Shown: one piece after another, positions 27,192-35,900 of the stretch
Layout of the letters: each line of letters begins with the position of its first letter
Numbering within the stretch: the first letter of the stretch is position 1
Assembly: GCF_029212575.1 (NCBI RefSeq)
Contig: NZ_JARGPK010000066.1
Span: 1 to 64,000, forward strand
DNA: 64,000 nt
Direction of reading: 5' to 3'
DNA from: Antarcticimicrobium sp.
GTDB taxonomy: Bacteria > Pseudomonadota > Alphaproteobacteria > Rhodobacterales > Rhodobacteraceae
Position numbers and translations under genes: made by a program
The notes under the pieces: generated by a model
Databases searched by the model: none
Told to the model about the DNA's origin: nothing
What the model saw: the letters and a program-made list of their open reading frames with translations, nothing else

Positions 27192-28036
27192 TGACGGGGC
27201 AGGTCGGACAAAACGTAGTCGCGGCGTTTCTTCGGCGGCGGCGCGTTGGGGTCGCGCGGTTTGGGCGGCGGCGGGTTCAGGATGTCGTTCACCCATTTCT
27301 GCGCATCGGCACAGCCATCACCGCGCGGCGGCCTGTCCTGGTTCTCGCAGCCGCGCGCGCCGCGCGGGCATTTCAGCCGGACGTGGAAATGGTAATGGTG
27401 CCCATACCAGGGCCGGATCTTGCGCAGCCAGCGGCGGTCGCCCTTTTCATCCTTGCACATCTGCACCTTGGCGCCGGGAAAGACAAAGATGCGGGCGACG
27501 CGCGGATCCTTGGCGGCGGCGCGCAGCAGCGCGTGATGCTGCGGGCTCCAGTTGGCGTTCACATAGGCGCCCTTGGCCTTGCGCAGCGAGATCGAGGAGA
27601 GGCTCTCGCGCGCCTGCCGGCTGAGATCCAGCCGCTTGGCCGGCAACATCCAGATATCGACGTCGAGCCCGATCTGGTGGCTGCGGTGCCCCGACAGCAT
27701 CGGCCCGCCACGCGGCTGGCTGATGTCGCCGACATAAAGGCCCTGCCATCCCGGCAGGGTGGCGGCGAAGGCGCTGAGGTTCTGGACGTAGTCGATGACC
27801 TCCGGATGCCCCCAGTTGCGGTTCCGGCTCAGCCGCATCGCTTGCCAGGTCGGCCCGGTCTCGGGCAGTTGCACCGCGCCCGCGACGCAGCCCCTGGAAT
27901 AGCTGCCGTAGGGGGCGGGTGGTTGCTTCGAGGCCTCGGTCTTGGCGCCGAAATACTGTTTCGCCAAAGGCTCGGCCCTGGCCTGGGGCGCGGACAGCAC
28001 CAGGAGCAGGCCGAGACAGGCGAACAGCAACCTCAT
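27164..28036 (-). CDS. mepA: Penicillin-insensitive murein endopeptidase
   Basis: 290 residues. Signal peptide 1-21. A LAS-type zinc peptidase (M74): metal-binding SGHRSHQIGLDVDIW (His and Asp) and GHHYHFHVRLKCP (HxH). It cleaves the D-Ala-meso-DAP cross-links of peptidoglycan in the periplasm. The C-terminal tail is Pro/Lys-rich (PPPPKPRDPNAPPPKKRR) as in other MepA proteins. The start at MRLLFA has AAGGAG upstream and overlaps the stop of the MFS gene by 4 bases. Confidence 0.94.
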   Translation of the reverse strand: MRLLFACLGLLLVLSAPQARAEPLAKQYFGAKTEASKQPPAPYGSYSRGCVAGAVQLPETGPTWQAMRLSRNRNWGHPEVIDYVQNLSAFAATLPGWQGLYVGDISQPRGGPMLSGHRSHQIGLDVDIWMLPAKRLDLSRQARESLSSISLRKAKGAYVNANWSPQHHALLRAAAKDPRVARIFVFPGAKVQMCKDEKGDRRWLRKIRPWYGHHYHFHVRLKCPRGARGCENQDRPPRGDGCADAQKWVNDILNPPPPKPRDPNAPPPKKRRDYVLSDLPRQCASVLRSQ

Positions 28037-29370
28037 GCGGGGTAGTCTCCTTGCGGTTTCACCCACCGTAGCAGGATCAGCCCGATCAGGAAAAGCGCGA
28101 TCAGCGGGGTCACCCCGATCTGTTGGCTGCCGCTGATCAGGGTCACCGCGCCGATGCTCAGCGGGGCGATGAAAGAGGTCGCCTTGCCGGCCAACGCATA
28201 CAGGCCGAAGGCCTCGGTCATGCGGTCGGGATTGGCCTGGCGCACCATCATCGTCCGGCTGGCCGCCTGGATCACGCCACCCGCCGCGCCGATGACGGCA
28301 CCGACCGCATAAAAGGCGATGTCGGGCAGGGCCGAGCCCTCGGGCACGGGGAGGCCGAACACGCTGGTCGGGCTGACGAAGACGATGGCGATCGCCACGA
28401 GGGTCAGGGCCAGGATACAGGTTGTGATCACCGGCTTGGGGCCGAAGTATTCATCCGCGCGGCCCCCGACCCAGGCAAAGATCGCGCCGAAGATGATCGC
28501 CAGGATGCCGAAGATGCCGGTATCGACCACGGTCCAGCCCAGCACGCCGGCGGCATAGATGCCGCCAAAGGTGTACATGCCGTTCAGCGCGTCGCGGTAG
28601 AACATCGACGAGCCGAGATAGGCGAACAGCGAGGGCGTGCGCGGCAGGCTGCGGATGGTGCGACCGACGTCGCGTAGGGCGGCGGAAACCGCGCCGCGCG
28701 GTGCCTTGCGCGGCGCCGGATCGCGCACCCACAAAAAGAACGGGATCATGAAGACCACGTACCAGATCGCCGTCAGCGGCCCGACGAAACGGGTGCCCTC
28801 GCGCGCCGCCGGGTCCAGCCCCAGCGCCGGGGACAGTCCGAAGAAGGTTTTCCCGGTGGTGGCGCTTTCCGCAAAAAAGCCCAGCATCACCACCAGCGCC
28901 ACCAGCCCGCCGAGATAGCCGAAGGCCCAGCCGTTGCCGGAAATGCGGCCGATCTCCTCCCTGGAGCCGAGATCGGGCAGCATCGAGTTGGTGAAGATGG
29001 TGGCGAACTCCATCCCGATCATGCCGACGGCAAAGAGGAAAAGGGTCAGGTAGAGGTTGAAGCTCTCTGGCGCGGCCCACCACAATCCGGCCGCCCCGAT
29101 CACGTAGAGTGCCGAAAACGCCCAGATCCAGCGCAGCCGGTTGCCCGAGAGGTCGGCCATCGCGCCCAGAACCGGCGCCAGCAGCGCGATCACCACGCCG
29201 GCCGCCCCGATGCCGAAGCCCCAGGCCGATTGCGCGGCGCTGCCGTCGCCCATCAGCTCCTTGACGTAGGGGGCGAAGATGAAGGTGATCAGCAGCGTGT
29301 TGTAGGGCTGGCTGGCCCAGTCGAAGAAAAACCAGCCCCAGATCCGCTTGCGTGTGGAAATCGCCGTCAT
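28033..29370 (-). CDS. MFS transporter, UMF1/Atg22-like family
   Basis: 445 residues, about 12 helices. The N-terminus WGWFFFDWASQPYNTLLITFIFAPY is the hallmark of the Atg22/UMF1 branch of the major facilitator superfamily. The substrate in bacteria is unknown, though eukaryotic Atg22 exports amino acids from the vacuole. It is the first gene of a three-gene set with mepA and the phytase-like lipoprotein; a link to recycling of cell-wall material is possible but speculative. Confidence 0.87.
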   Translation of the reverse strand: MTAISTRKRIWGWFFFDWASQPYNTLLITFIFAPYVKELMGDGSAAQSAWGFGIGAAGVVIALLAPVLGAMADLSGNRLRWIWAFSALYVIGAAGLWWAAPESFNLYLTLFLFAVGMIGMEFATIFTNSMLPDLGSREEIGRISGNGWAFGYLGGLVALVVMLGFFAESATTGKTFFGLSPALGLDPAAREGTRFVGPLTAIWYVVFMIPFFLWVRDPAPRKAPRGAVSAALRDVGRTIRSLPRTPSLFAYLGSSMFYRDALNGMYTFGGIYAAGVLGWTVVDTGIFGILAIIFGAIFAWVGGRADEYFGPKPVITTCILALTLVAIAIVFVSPTSVFGLPVPEGSALPDIAFYAVGAVIGAAGGVIQAASRTMMVRQANPDRMTEAFGLYALAGKATSFIAPLSIGAVTLISGSQQIGVTPLIALFLIGLILLRWVKPQGDYPA

Positions 29371-29574
29371 GCCCCGCCCCCGAATTTTGTCCCGGATGCT
29401 AGGCGGTCTGCCCCGCACGCGAAACAGGAAAGGCGCCGGCGCGATGCAATCTGCGGCCTGTCGCGTCATTTCCGGCACATCATGAAACGGTCATCTATGG
29501 TGGCGATCGGACGGCCCCTTGCCCTTTGCGCCTGTCCGCCTTAGGTCGGAGGCGGTTCGAAGAGGGAAAAACCG

Positions 29575-29862
29575 ATGCAGTCGCTGTTTCAAATCCTGAT
29601 GCTGATCCTCGACGTGGTGTGGTTCTTTATCATCGCGCATGTGATCATGAGCTGGCTGATCAATTTCCAGGTGCTGAACATGCGCCAGCAACTCGTGGCG
29701 CAGATCTGGTACGGGTTGAACCGCATCCTGGAGCCGATCTACGGCCCGATCCGTCGCCTGCTGCCGCCGATGGGCGGGCTTGACCTGGCGCCGCTGGCGG
29801 TGCTGCTGGCGATCATCGTGCTGCGCATCGTTCTGCAAAACAACATGGCGCTGTTCTTCTGA
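29575..29862 (+). CDS. YggT family membrane protein
   Basis: 95 residues, two hydrophobic segments (about 4-27 and 67-90) around the conserved stretch NRILEPIYGPIRRLLPPMGGLDLAPL. YggT-family proteins occur widely, often near cell-division or FtsZ-ring-associated genes, and have been tied to osmotic tolerance and to division-site organisation; the function here is unproven. It sits alone between the divergent MFS gene and recQ. Start preceded by AGAGGGA. Confidence 0.88.
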   Translation: MQSLFQILMLILDVVWFFIIAHVIMSWLINFQVLNMRQQLVAQIWYGLNRILEPIYGPIRRLLPPMGGLDLAPLAVLLAIIVLRIVLQNNMALFF

Positions 29863-29980
29863 GGCGCGGCGCGCCTCGTTTTGGCGCAGGTCTTGTGGGT
29901 CTGCGGTCTTGTTCCCCGATTCTTAGTGTGTGAAACTGCCTGCTGAGAGCAGACAGAAACCTCAGAACAAGGCCTCCGGC

Positions 29981-32026
29981 ATGCCCGCCTCTTCCTCGCT
30001 TTTGCGCGACGTGTTTGGATTCGAGAGCTTTCGCACCGGTCAGGAGGAGATCGTCGAGGCTGTCGCCGCGGGCGAGAACGTGCTGGCGATCATGCCCACG
30101 GGGGGCGGAAAATCGCTGTGTTTCCAACTGCCCGCCCTGCTGCGCGAGGGGGTCACGGTGGTGATCTCGCCGCTGATCGCGCTGATGCGCGACCAGGTGC
30201 GCGGATTGCAGGAGGCCGGGGTCGAGGCCGGTGCGCTGACCTCGGGCAACACCCAGGAGGAAACCGACGCGGTCTGGGCGGCGCTGGAGGCGGGGCGGCT
30301 GAAACTGCTCTACATGGCGCCCGAACGGCTCGCCTCGGGGGCCGCGCTGGCCATGCTGCGGCGCGTCGGGGTCAGCCTGATCGCGGTGGACGAGGCGCAT
30401 TGCGTCAGCCAGTGGGGCCATGATTTCCGCCCCGACTACCTGCGCATCGGCGATCTGCGCCGCGCACTGGGCGTGCCTCTGGCGGCCTTCACCGCTACGG
30501 CGGACGCCGAAACGCAGGAAGAAATCGTCCAGAAACTGTTCGACGGGGAGCCGCCGCGCAGCTTCCTGCGCGGATTCGACCGGCCAAACATCCATTTGGC
30601 CTTTGCCGCCAAGGACGGACCACGCCGCCAGATCCTCGAGTTTGCCGCGGCGCGCCGGGGTCACTCCGGCATCGTCTATTGCGCCACGCGGGCCAAGACC
30701 GAGGCGCTGGCCCAGGCCCTGCGCGAGGACGGCCACAGCGCCTGCCACTACCACGGCGGCATGGAGGCCGAGGACCGCCGCGTGGTCGAGGGCCGGTTTG
30801 CCCGCGAGGACGGTCTGATCGTGGTTGCCACCGTCGCCTTTGGCATGGGCATCGACAAGCCGGATATCCGCTGGGTCGCCCATGCCGACCTGCCGAAAAG
30901 CATCGAGGCCTATTACCAGGAGATCGGCCGGGCCGGGCGCGATGGCGCACCGGCCGAAACCCTCACGCTCTACGGGCCCGACGACATCCGCCTGCGCCGC
31001 AACCAGATCGACGAGGGGCTGGCCCCGCCCGAACGCCGCGCCGCCGATCACGCGCGGCTCAACGCGCTGCTGGGTCTGGCCGAGGCGCTGGGCTGCCGCC
31101 GCCAGGCGCTGCTGGGGTTTTTCGGGGAAGAGACCGCGCCCTGCGGTTATTGCGACCTTTGCGACAGCCCGCCCGAACTGTTCGACGGCACCACGCCGGT
31201 GCGCATGGCGCTTTCGGCGATCCTGCGCACCGAGGAATGGTTCGGTGCCGGCCATCTCACCGACATCCTGACCGGGACCGAGACCGACCGGATCCGCCAG
31301 CGCGGCCATGACGCCCTGCCGACCTATGGCGTCGGCAAGGACTATGACAAGCGGCAATGGTCCGCGATCTTTCGCCAGATGATGGGCCGCGATCTGGTCC
31401 GCCCGGACCCGGCGCGGCACGGCGCGCTGCGCATGACCGATGCGGCGCTGCCGATCCTGCGCGGCGAGGGCACGATCACCCTGCGCCGCGACGTGATCCG
31501 CAAGGCGGCGGCGCAGCGGCGCCCGGCGGTCAAGGCGCTGGTCTCGGACGAGGACGCGCCGCTGTTGTCCGCGCTCAAGGCCAGGCGCCGCGCGCTCTCC
31601 GAGGCGGCCAAGGTGCCCGCCTATGTCATCTTTCCCGACCGCACCCTGATCGAGATGGCCGAAACCCGGCCCGCGAGCCTAGACCAGATGGCGCGGATCA
31701 ACGGGGTGGGGGCGAAAAAGCTCGAACGTTACGGCACGGCGTTCCTTGAGGTGATCAACGGGGCCGTGACGCCGGCGCACCCGGCACGGCGCAAGCTGGC
31801 CGGGCGCGAGGCCGGGAGCCTTTTTGACCGGTTGCTGGAGGCGCAGGCGGGGCTGGCCCGGGGCGCGGCCGGCATCGACAAGCCGATGAGCTGTTCGGCG
31901 GCGGAACTGGCCAAGCTGGCGCAGCAGCGTCCGACCGAAGAATCCGCGCTGGTGCGACTTCTTGGCGAGCGGCGGGCGGAACGGTTCGGCCCGGCCTTTC
32001 TGGACGTGCTGCGCGACGCGGGCTAG
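29981..32026 (+). CDS. recQ: ATP-dependent DNA helicase RecQ
   Basis: 681 residues. Superfamily 2 helicase: Walker A IMPTGGGKSLCFQLP, DEAH box in VDEAHCVSQWGHDFRPDY, motif VI QEIGRAGRDG. Next come the zinc-binding cysteines (CGYCDLC), a winged-helix RQC region and an HRDC domain around SLDQMARINGVGAKKLERYG. A further C-terminal segment (about 630-681) looks like a second partial HRDC. The ATG start at MPASSS is preferred over a GTG 17 codons upstream because the family begins there. Confidence 0.95.
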   Translation: MPASSSLLRDVFGFESFRTGQEEIVEAVAAGENVLAIMPTGGGKSLCFQLPALLREGVTVVISPLIALMRDQVRGLQEAGVEAGALTSGNTQEETDAVWAALEAGRLKLLYMAPERLASGAALAMLRRVGVSLIAVDEAHCVSQWGHDFRPDYLRIGDLRRALGVPLAAFTATADAETQEEIVQKLFDGEPPRSFLRGFDRPNIHLAFAAKDGPRRQILEFAAARRGHSGIVYCATRAKTEALAQALREDGHSACHYHGGMEAEDRRVVEGRFAREDGLIVVATVAFGMGIDKPDIRWVAHADLPKSIEAYYQEIGRAGRDGAPAETLTLYGPDDIRLRRNQIDEGLAPPERRAADHARLNALLGLAEALGCRRQALLGFFGEETAPCGYCDLCDSPPELFDGTTPVRMALSAILRTEEWFGAGHLTDILTGTETDRIRQRGHDALPTYGVGKDYDKRQWSAIFRQMMGRDLVRPDPARHGALRMTDAALPILRGEGTITLRRDVIRKAAAQRRPAVKALVSDEDAPLLSALKARRRALSEAAKVPAYVIFPDRTLIEMAETRPASLDQMARINGVGAKKLERYGTAFLEVINGAVTPAHPARRKLAGREAGSLFDRLLEAQAGLARGAAGIDKPMSCSAAELAKLAQQRPTEESALVRLLGERRAERFGPAFLDVLRDAG

Positions 32027-32058
32027 ATCAGGCCAAAATTACATCTTGGGGATAGAAT

Positions 32059-32838
32059 ATGTTGGTTGTGATCTCGCCGGCGAAAAAGCTGGACTGGCAG
32101 GAACGCGAAATCGAGACGACCGAACCGGCATTTGCGGGGGATGCGGCTGAGCTGGCCGAGGTCGCGCGGGGATTGACGGCGCAAGACCTGCAAGACCTGA
32201 TGAAGATCAGCGCCGATCTGGCGACCCTCAACCGCGACCGGTTCCGCGATTTCGTCGATATGCCCGGCGCGGATGTTACCCGCCCCGCCGCGCTGGCCTT
32301 TGCCGGTGACACCTATCAGGGGCTGGAGGCGGCCTCGCTCGATCCCGAGGAATTGGACTGGGCACAGGATCACCTGCGCATCCTGTCCGGTCTTTACGGT
32401 ATCCTGCGTCCGCGCGACGCGATCCAGCCCTATCGGCTGGAAATGGGCAGCCGGTTGAAAACGCTGCGCGGCAAATCGCTTTATGATTGGTGGGGTGACC
32501 GGATTTCCCAGGCACTGAACGATCAGGCCGAGGCCATCGGCACCGACGTGCTGGTCAACTGCGCCAGCCAGGAATACTTCGGCGCGGTGGACCTCAAGGC
32601 GCTGAAGCCGCGGGTGATTGCCCCGGTGTTCATGGAGGATAAAGGCAGCGCGCCGAAGATCGTCAGCTTCTATGCCAAGCGGGCGCGCGGCGCGATGGCC
32701 CGCTATATCGTCCAGAACCGGCTGACCGATCCCGACAGCCTGCGCGATTTCGAGACCGGCGGTTATGTCTATCGGCCCGAGGTGTCGGCGCCCGACAGGC
32801 CGGTCTTCGTCCGCCCCTATGATGCTGGAAGGGCCTGA
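32059..32838 (+). CDS. yaaA: Peroxide stress protein YaaA
   Basis: 259 residues, full length for the YaaA/DUF328 family. Starts MLVVISPAKKLDW and contains FAGDTYQGLEAASL, LSGLYGILRPRD, YRLEMGSRLKTLRGKSLYDWW, and NCASQEYFGAVD, all family blocks. In E. coli YaaA limits free iron and oxidative DNA damage during peroxide stress; it binds DNA through a helix-hairpin-helix type fold. It directly follows recQ, 32 bases away, so the two may be cotranscribed. Confidence 0.93.
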   Translation: MLVVISPAKKLDWQEREIETTEPAFAGDAAELAEVARGLTAQDLQDLMKISADLATLNRDRFRDFVDMPGADVTRPAALAFAGDTYQGLEAASLDPEELDWAQDHLRILSGLYGILRPRDAIQPYRLEMGSRLKTLRGKSLYDWWGDRISQALNDQAEAIGTDVLVNCASQEYFGAVDLKALKPRVIAPVFMEDKGSAPKIVSFYAKRARGAMARYIVQNRLTDPDSLRDFETGGYVYRPEVSAPDRPVFVRPYDAGRA

Positions 32839-32942
32839 CGCGCGCCCGCTCCGGTCGGGCTGATCCCATCGGTCCGTCACGGGAATCGTTGCCAAATCCC
32901 CGCTCTCCGTGCGAGCCTTGCGGCACAGCACGGAGTGATTTC

Positions 32943-35900
32943 ATGGAACGGTTTATGCGCGCGGCCCTTGGCCTTGTTTTCGCGATCATTTGGGGCGTGA
33001 CCGCGCAGGCCCAGGAGGTCATCCCCGAATTTCGCTTCGTCGTCACCGACGACATGGATTTCTACGGCGCCGATCTCGACGCGCTGTTCGATACCGATCT
33101 GCCCAGTTGCCTGCGCGCCTGTTCCGCCAACCCGCGCTGCACCGCCTTTACCTACAACACCCGCTCCAACGCCTGTTTCCCGAAAATCGGCGTGAGCGAA
33201 CGCACGCCCTATGCCGGGGCACTCTCGGCCGAGAAATTCGTCACCCCGGCGGCAGTCCGCCAACTCGGCGCGACCCGCGCCGTCGATCTGGGTTTCCTGA
33301 GCGAGAGCGATCTGACACAGGCCGCCGGGCGGGCCCGCGACCTGGGGCTGCAGCACCGCGCCGGCGGGCTCGACGTCGAGGCGGCGCTCGATGCCGGGCG
33401 GGGGCGGGCGGCGGCGGGCGATCCCCTGCGCGCCTCGGGCTGGATCGGGGCGGCGGTCTCGCTCACCGACATGGGGCCGCTCTGGACCGAATACGCGCGG
33501 CTGCTGCTCGACATCCGCACCGACAACAGCGGCCGCCGGCGCGATTACGAGGCGCGGGCGCAGGACGCGGCGATCAACGGTTACTTGCGGGCCGGAAGCG
33601 ACGGCGCGCGGGTCACCGCGCTGGGCGTGCTGGCCGAGGCGCTGGAGCGGCGCGATGGCGGGCGCGACATGATCCCGGCTCTGCGGCTGGCCAGCGACAT
33701 CCAGCCGCGCGACGAGATCCTCGCCGCGCTTGATTCCGCAATCGGGAAATACGGGTTCCGCATCACCGACAGCAGCGTCGAGAGCGATACCGACGCGCCG
33801 CGCATCTGTGCGCAGTTCTCCGAGGACCTGGTCAAGGCGGGGGGCGATTACGGCCCCTTCCTGCGCCTGCCCGAGGCGGGGCTGGTGGTGCAGGCCGAGC
33901 AGCGGCAGCTTTGCATCGACGGGGTCGAGCACGGCAAGCGTTATCGCGTGACCTTCCGGCGGGGCCTGCCCGCAGCCAGCGGAGAGGTGCTTCAAAAGGA
34001 CATCGAGCTGACCCATTACGTACAGGATCGTAGCCCGAACGTACGTTTCCCCGGCCGCGCCTACGTGCTGCCGAAATCCGCCGATGCGGCGCTGCCGGTC
34101 GAGACGGTGAATGTCGACAAGCTGGAGCTGACCCTGCGCCGGGTCAGCGACCGCAACCTGATCCGCGCGATCCAGCAGGAGTATTTCGCCCGCCCCCTGT
34201 CGCATTGGCAGGAAGAGGATTTCGCGGGCAGCGTGGCTCAGCAGGTCTGGACCGGCACGGCGGAGGTGGGCAACGAGCTGAACAGCGACATGACCACGCG
34301 CCTGCCGATGGCGCAGGCGATCGCGGGGCAGGGGCCGGGGATCTACGCACTGACCGCGAAGGTGCCGGGGGCCGATCCCTATGACGATCCGGGCGCGACG
34401 CAATGGTTCGTGCTTTCCGATCTGGGGCTGTCCACCCTGTCGGGCAGCGACGGGCTGCATGTGCAGGTTTCGGGGCTGTCGGAGGCGCAGCCGCGCGCGG
34501 GGATCGAGGTTTCGCTGATCTCGCGCGCCAACGCGGTGCTGGCGGTGGCGCAGACCGGGGCGGATGGCCTCGCGCTGTTCGACGCAGGGCTGACCCGTGG
34601 CACCGGCGGTGCCGCGCCGGCGCTGGTGGTGGCGCGGCAGGGCGAGGAGGATCTGGCGTTTCTGTCGTTGACCGAGCCGGCCTTCGATCTTTCTGACCGC
34701 GGGGTCGAGGGGCGCGCGCCCGCCGGTCCGGTCGATGTGTTCCTGACCACCGACCGCGGCGCCTATCGCGCTGGCGAGGTGATCCACGCAACCGCACTGT
34801 CCCGTGACGACACCGCGCAGGCGATCGAGGGGCTGCCGCTGATCGCGATCCTCAGCCGCCCCGACGGGGTGGAGTACAGCCGCCATATCTCCGACGGGGG
34901 CATGGCTGGCGGGCATGTGTTTTCCTTCCCGGTCGGGGTGACCGCGCCGCGCGGCACCTGGCGGCTGGACATCAAGGCCGACCCGGATGCCCCGGCGCTG
35001 GCCAGCCAGGTGCTGCTGGTCGAGGATTTCCTGCCCGAGCGGATCGATTTCGACCTGAGCCTGCCGGAGGCGCCGCTGCGCGCGGGCGATACGCCGCCGC
35101 TCTCCATCTCGGCGCGCTATCTTTTCGGGGCGCCGGGGGCGGATCTGAGCGTCGAGGGGCAGGTGGTGCTGCGCCCGGCCAAAACGGTTGCGGAATGGCC
35201 CGGCTATCGCTTTGGCCGCCATGATGCCGGCGCGCGGGCGCAGAGCAGCTATTTCGGCACCCTGCGCACCGATGCACGCGGGGTCGTCACGGTGCCGGTG
35301 GAGCTGCCGCGCCCCGAGGCCGGGGGGCAGCCGCTGGAGGCCGAGGTGATCGCGCGGGTCTCCGATGGCTCGGCCCGCCCGGTGGAACGCCGGTTGAGCG
35401 TGCCGGTGCGGCCCGACGGGCCGGTGATCGGGATCAAGCCGAAGTTCGAGGATGTGGTCACCGAGGGGACCGAGGCCGGGTTCGAGCTGATCGGGCTGGC
35501 CGCCGACCTGACGCCGCAACCGATGCAGGTGCGCTGGACGCTGAACCGGATCGAAACCCGCTATCAGTGGTATCAGCTCTACGGCAATTGGAACTGGGAG
35601 CCGGTGACGCGGCGCAGCCGTATCGCCACCGGCGAGGCCCTGCTGGGCGCGGCGCCTGTGTCGGTCTCCTCCCCGGTGGAATGGGGCGAATACGAGTTGG
35701 TGGTCGAGCGCACGGATGGCGCCTATGCGGCCGCTTCGGTGGATTTCTATGCCGGTTGGTACGTTTCGGCCGATGCCGCCGCCACCCCCGACCGACTCGA
35801 GATGTCGCTTGATCGGGAAAGCTATGCCGTGGGCGAGACCGCAAACCTGCGGATCGTGCCGCGCATGGCGGGCACCGCGCTGATCACGGTGATGGGCGAT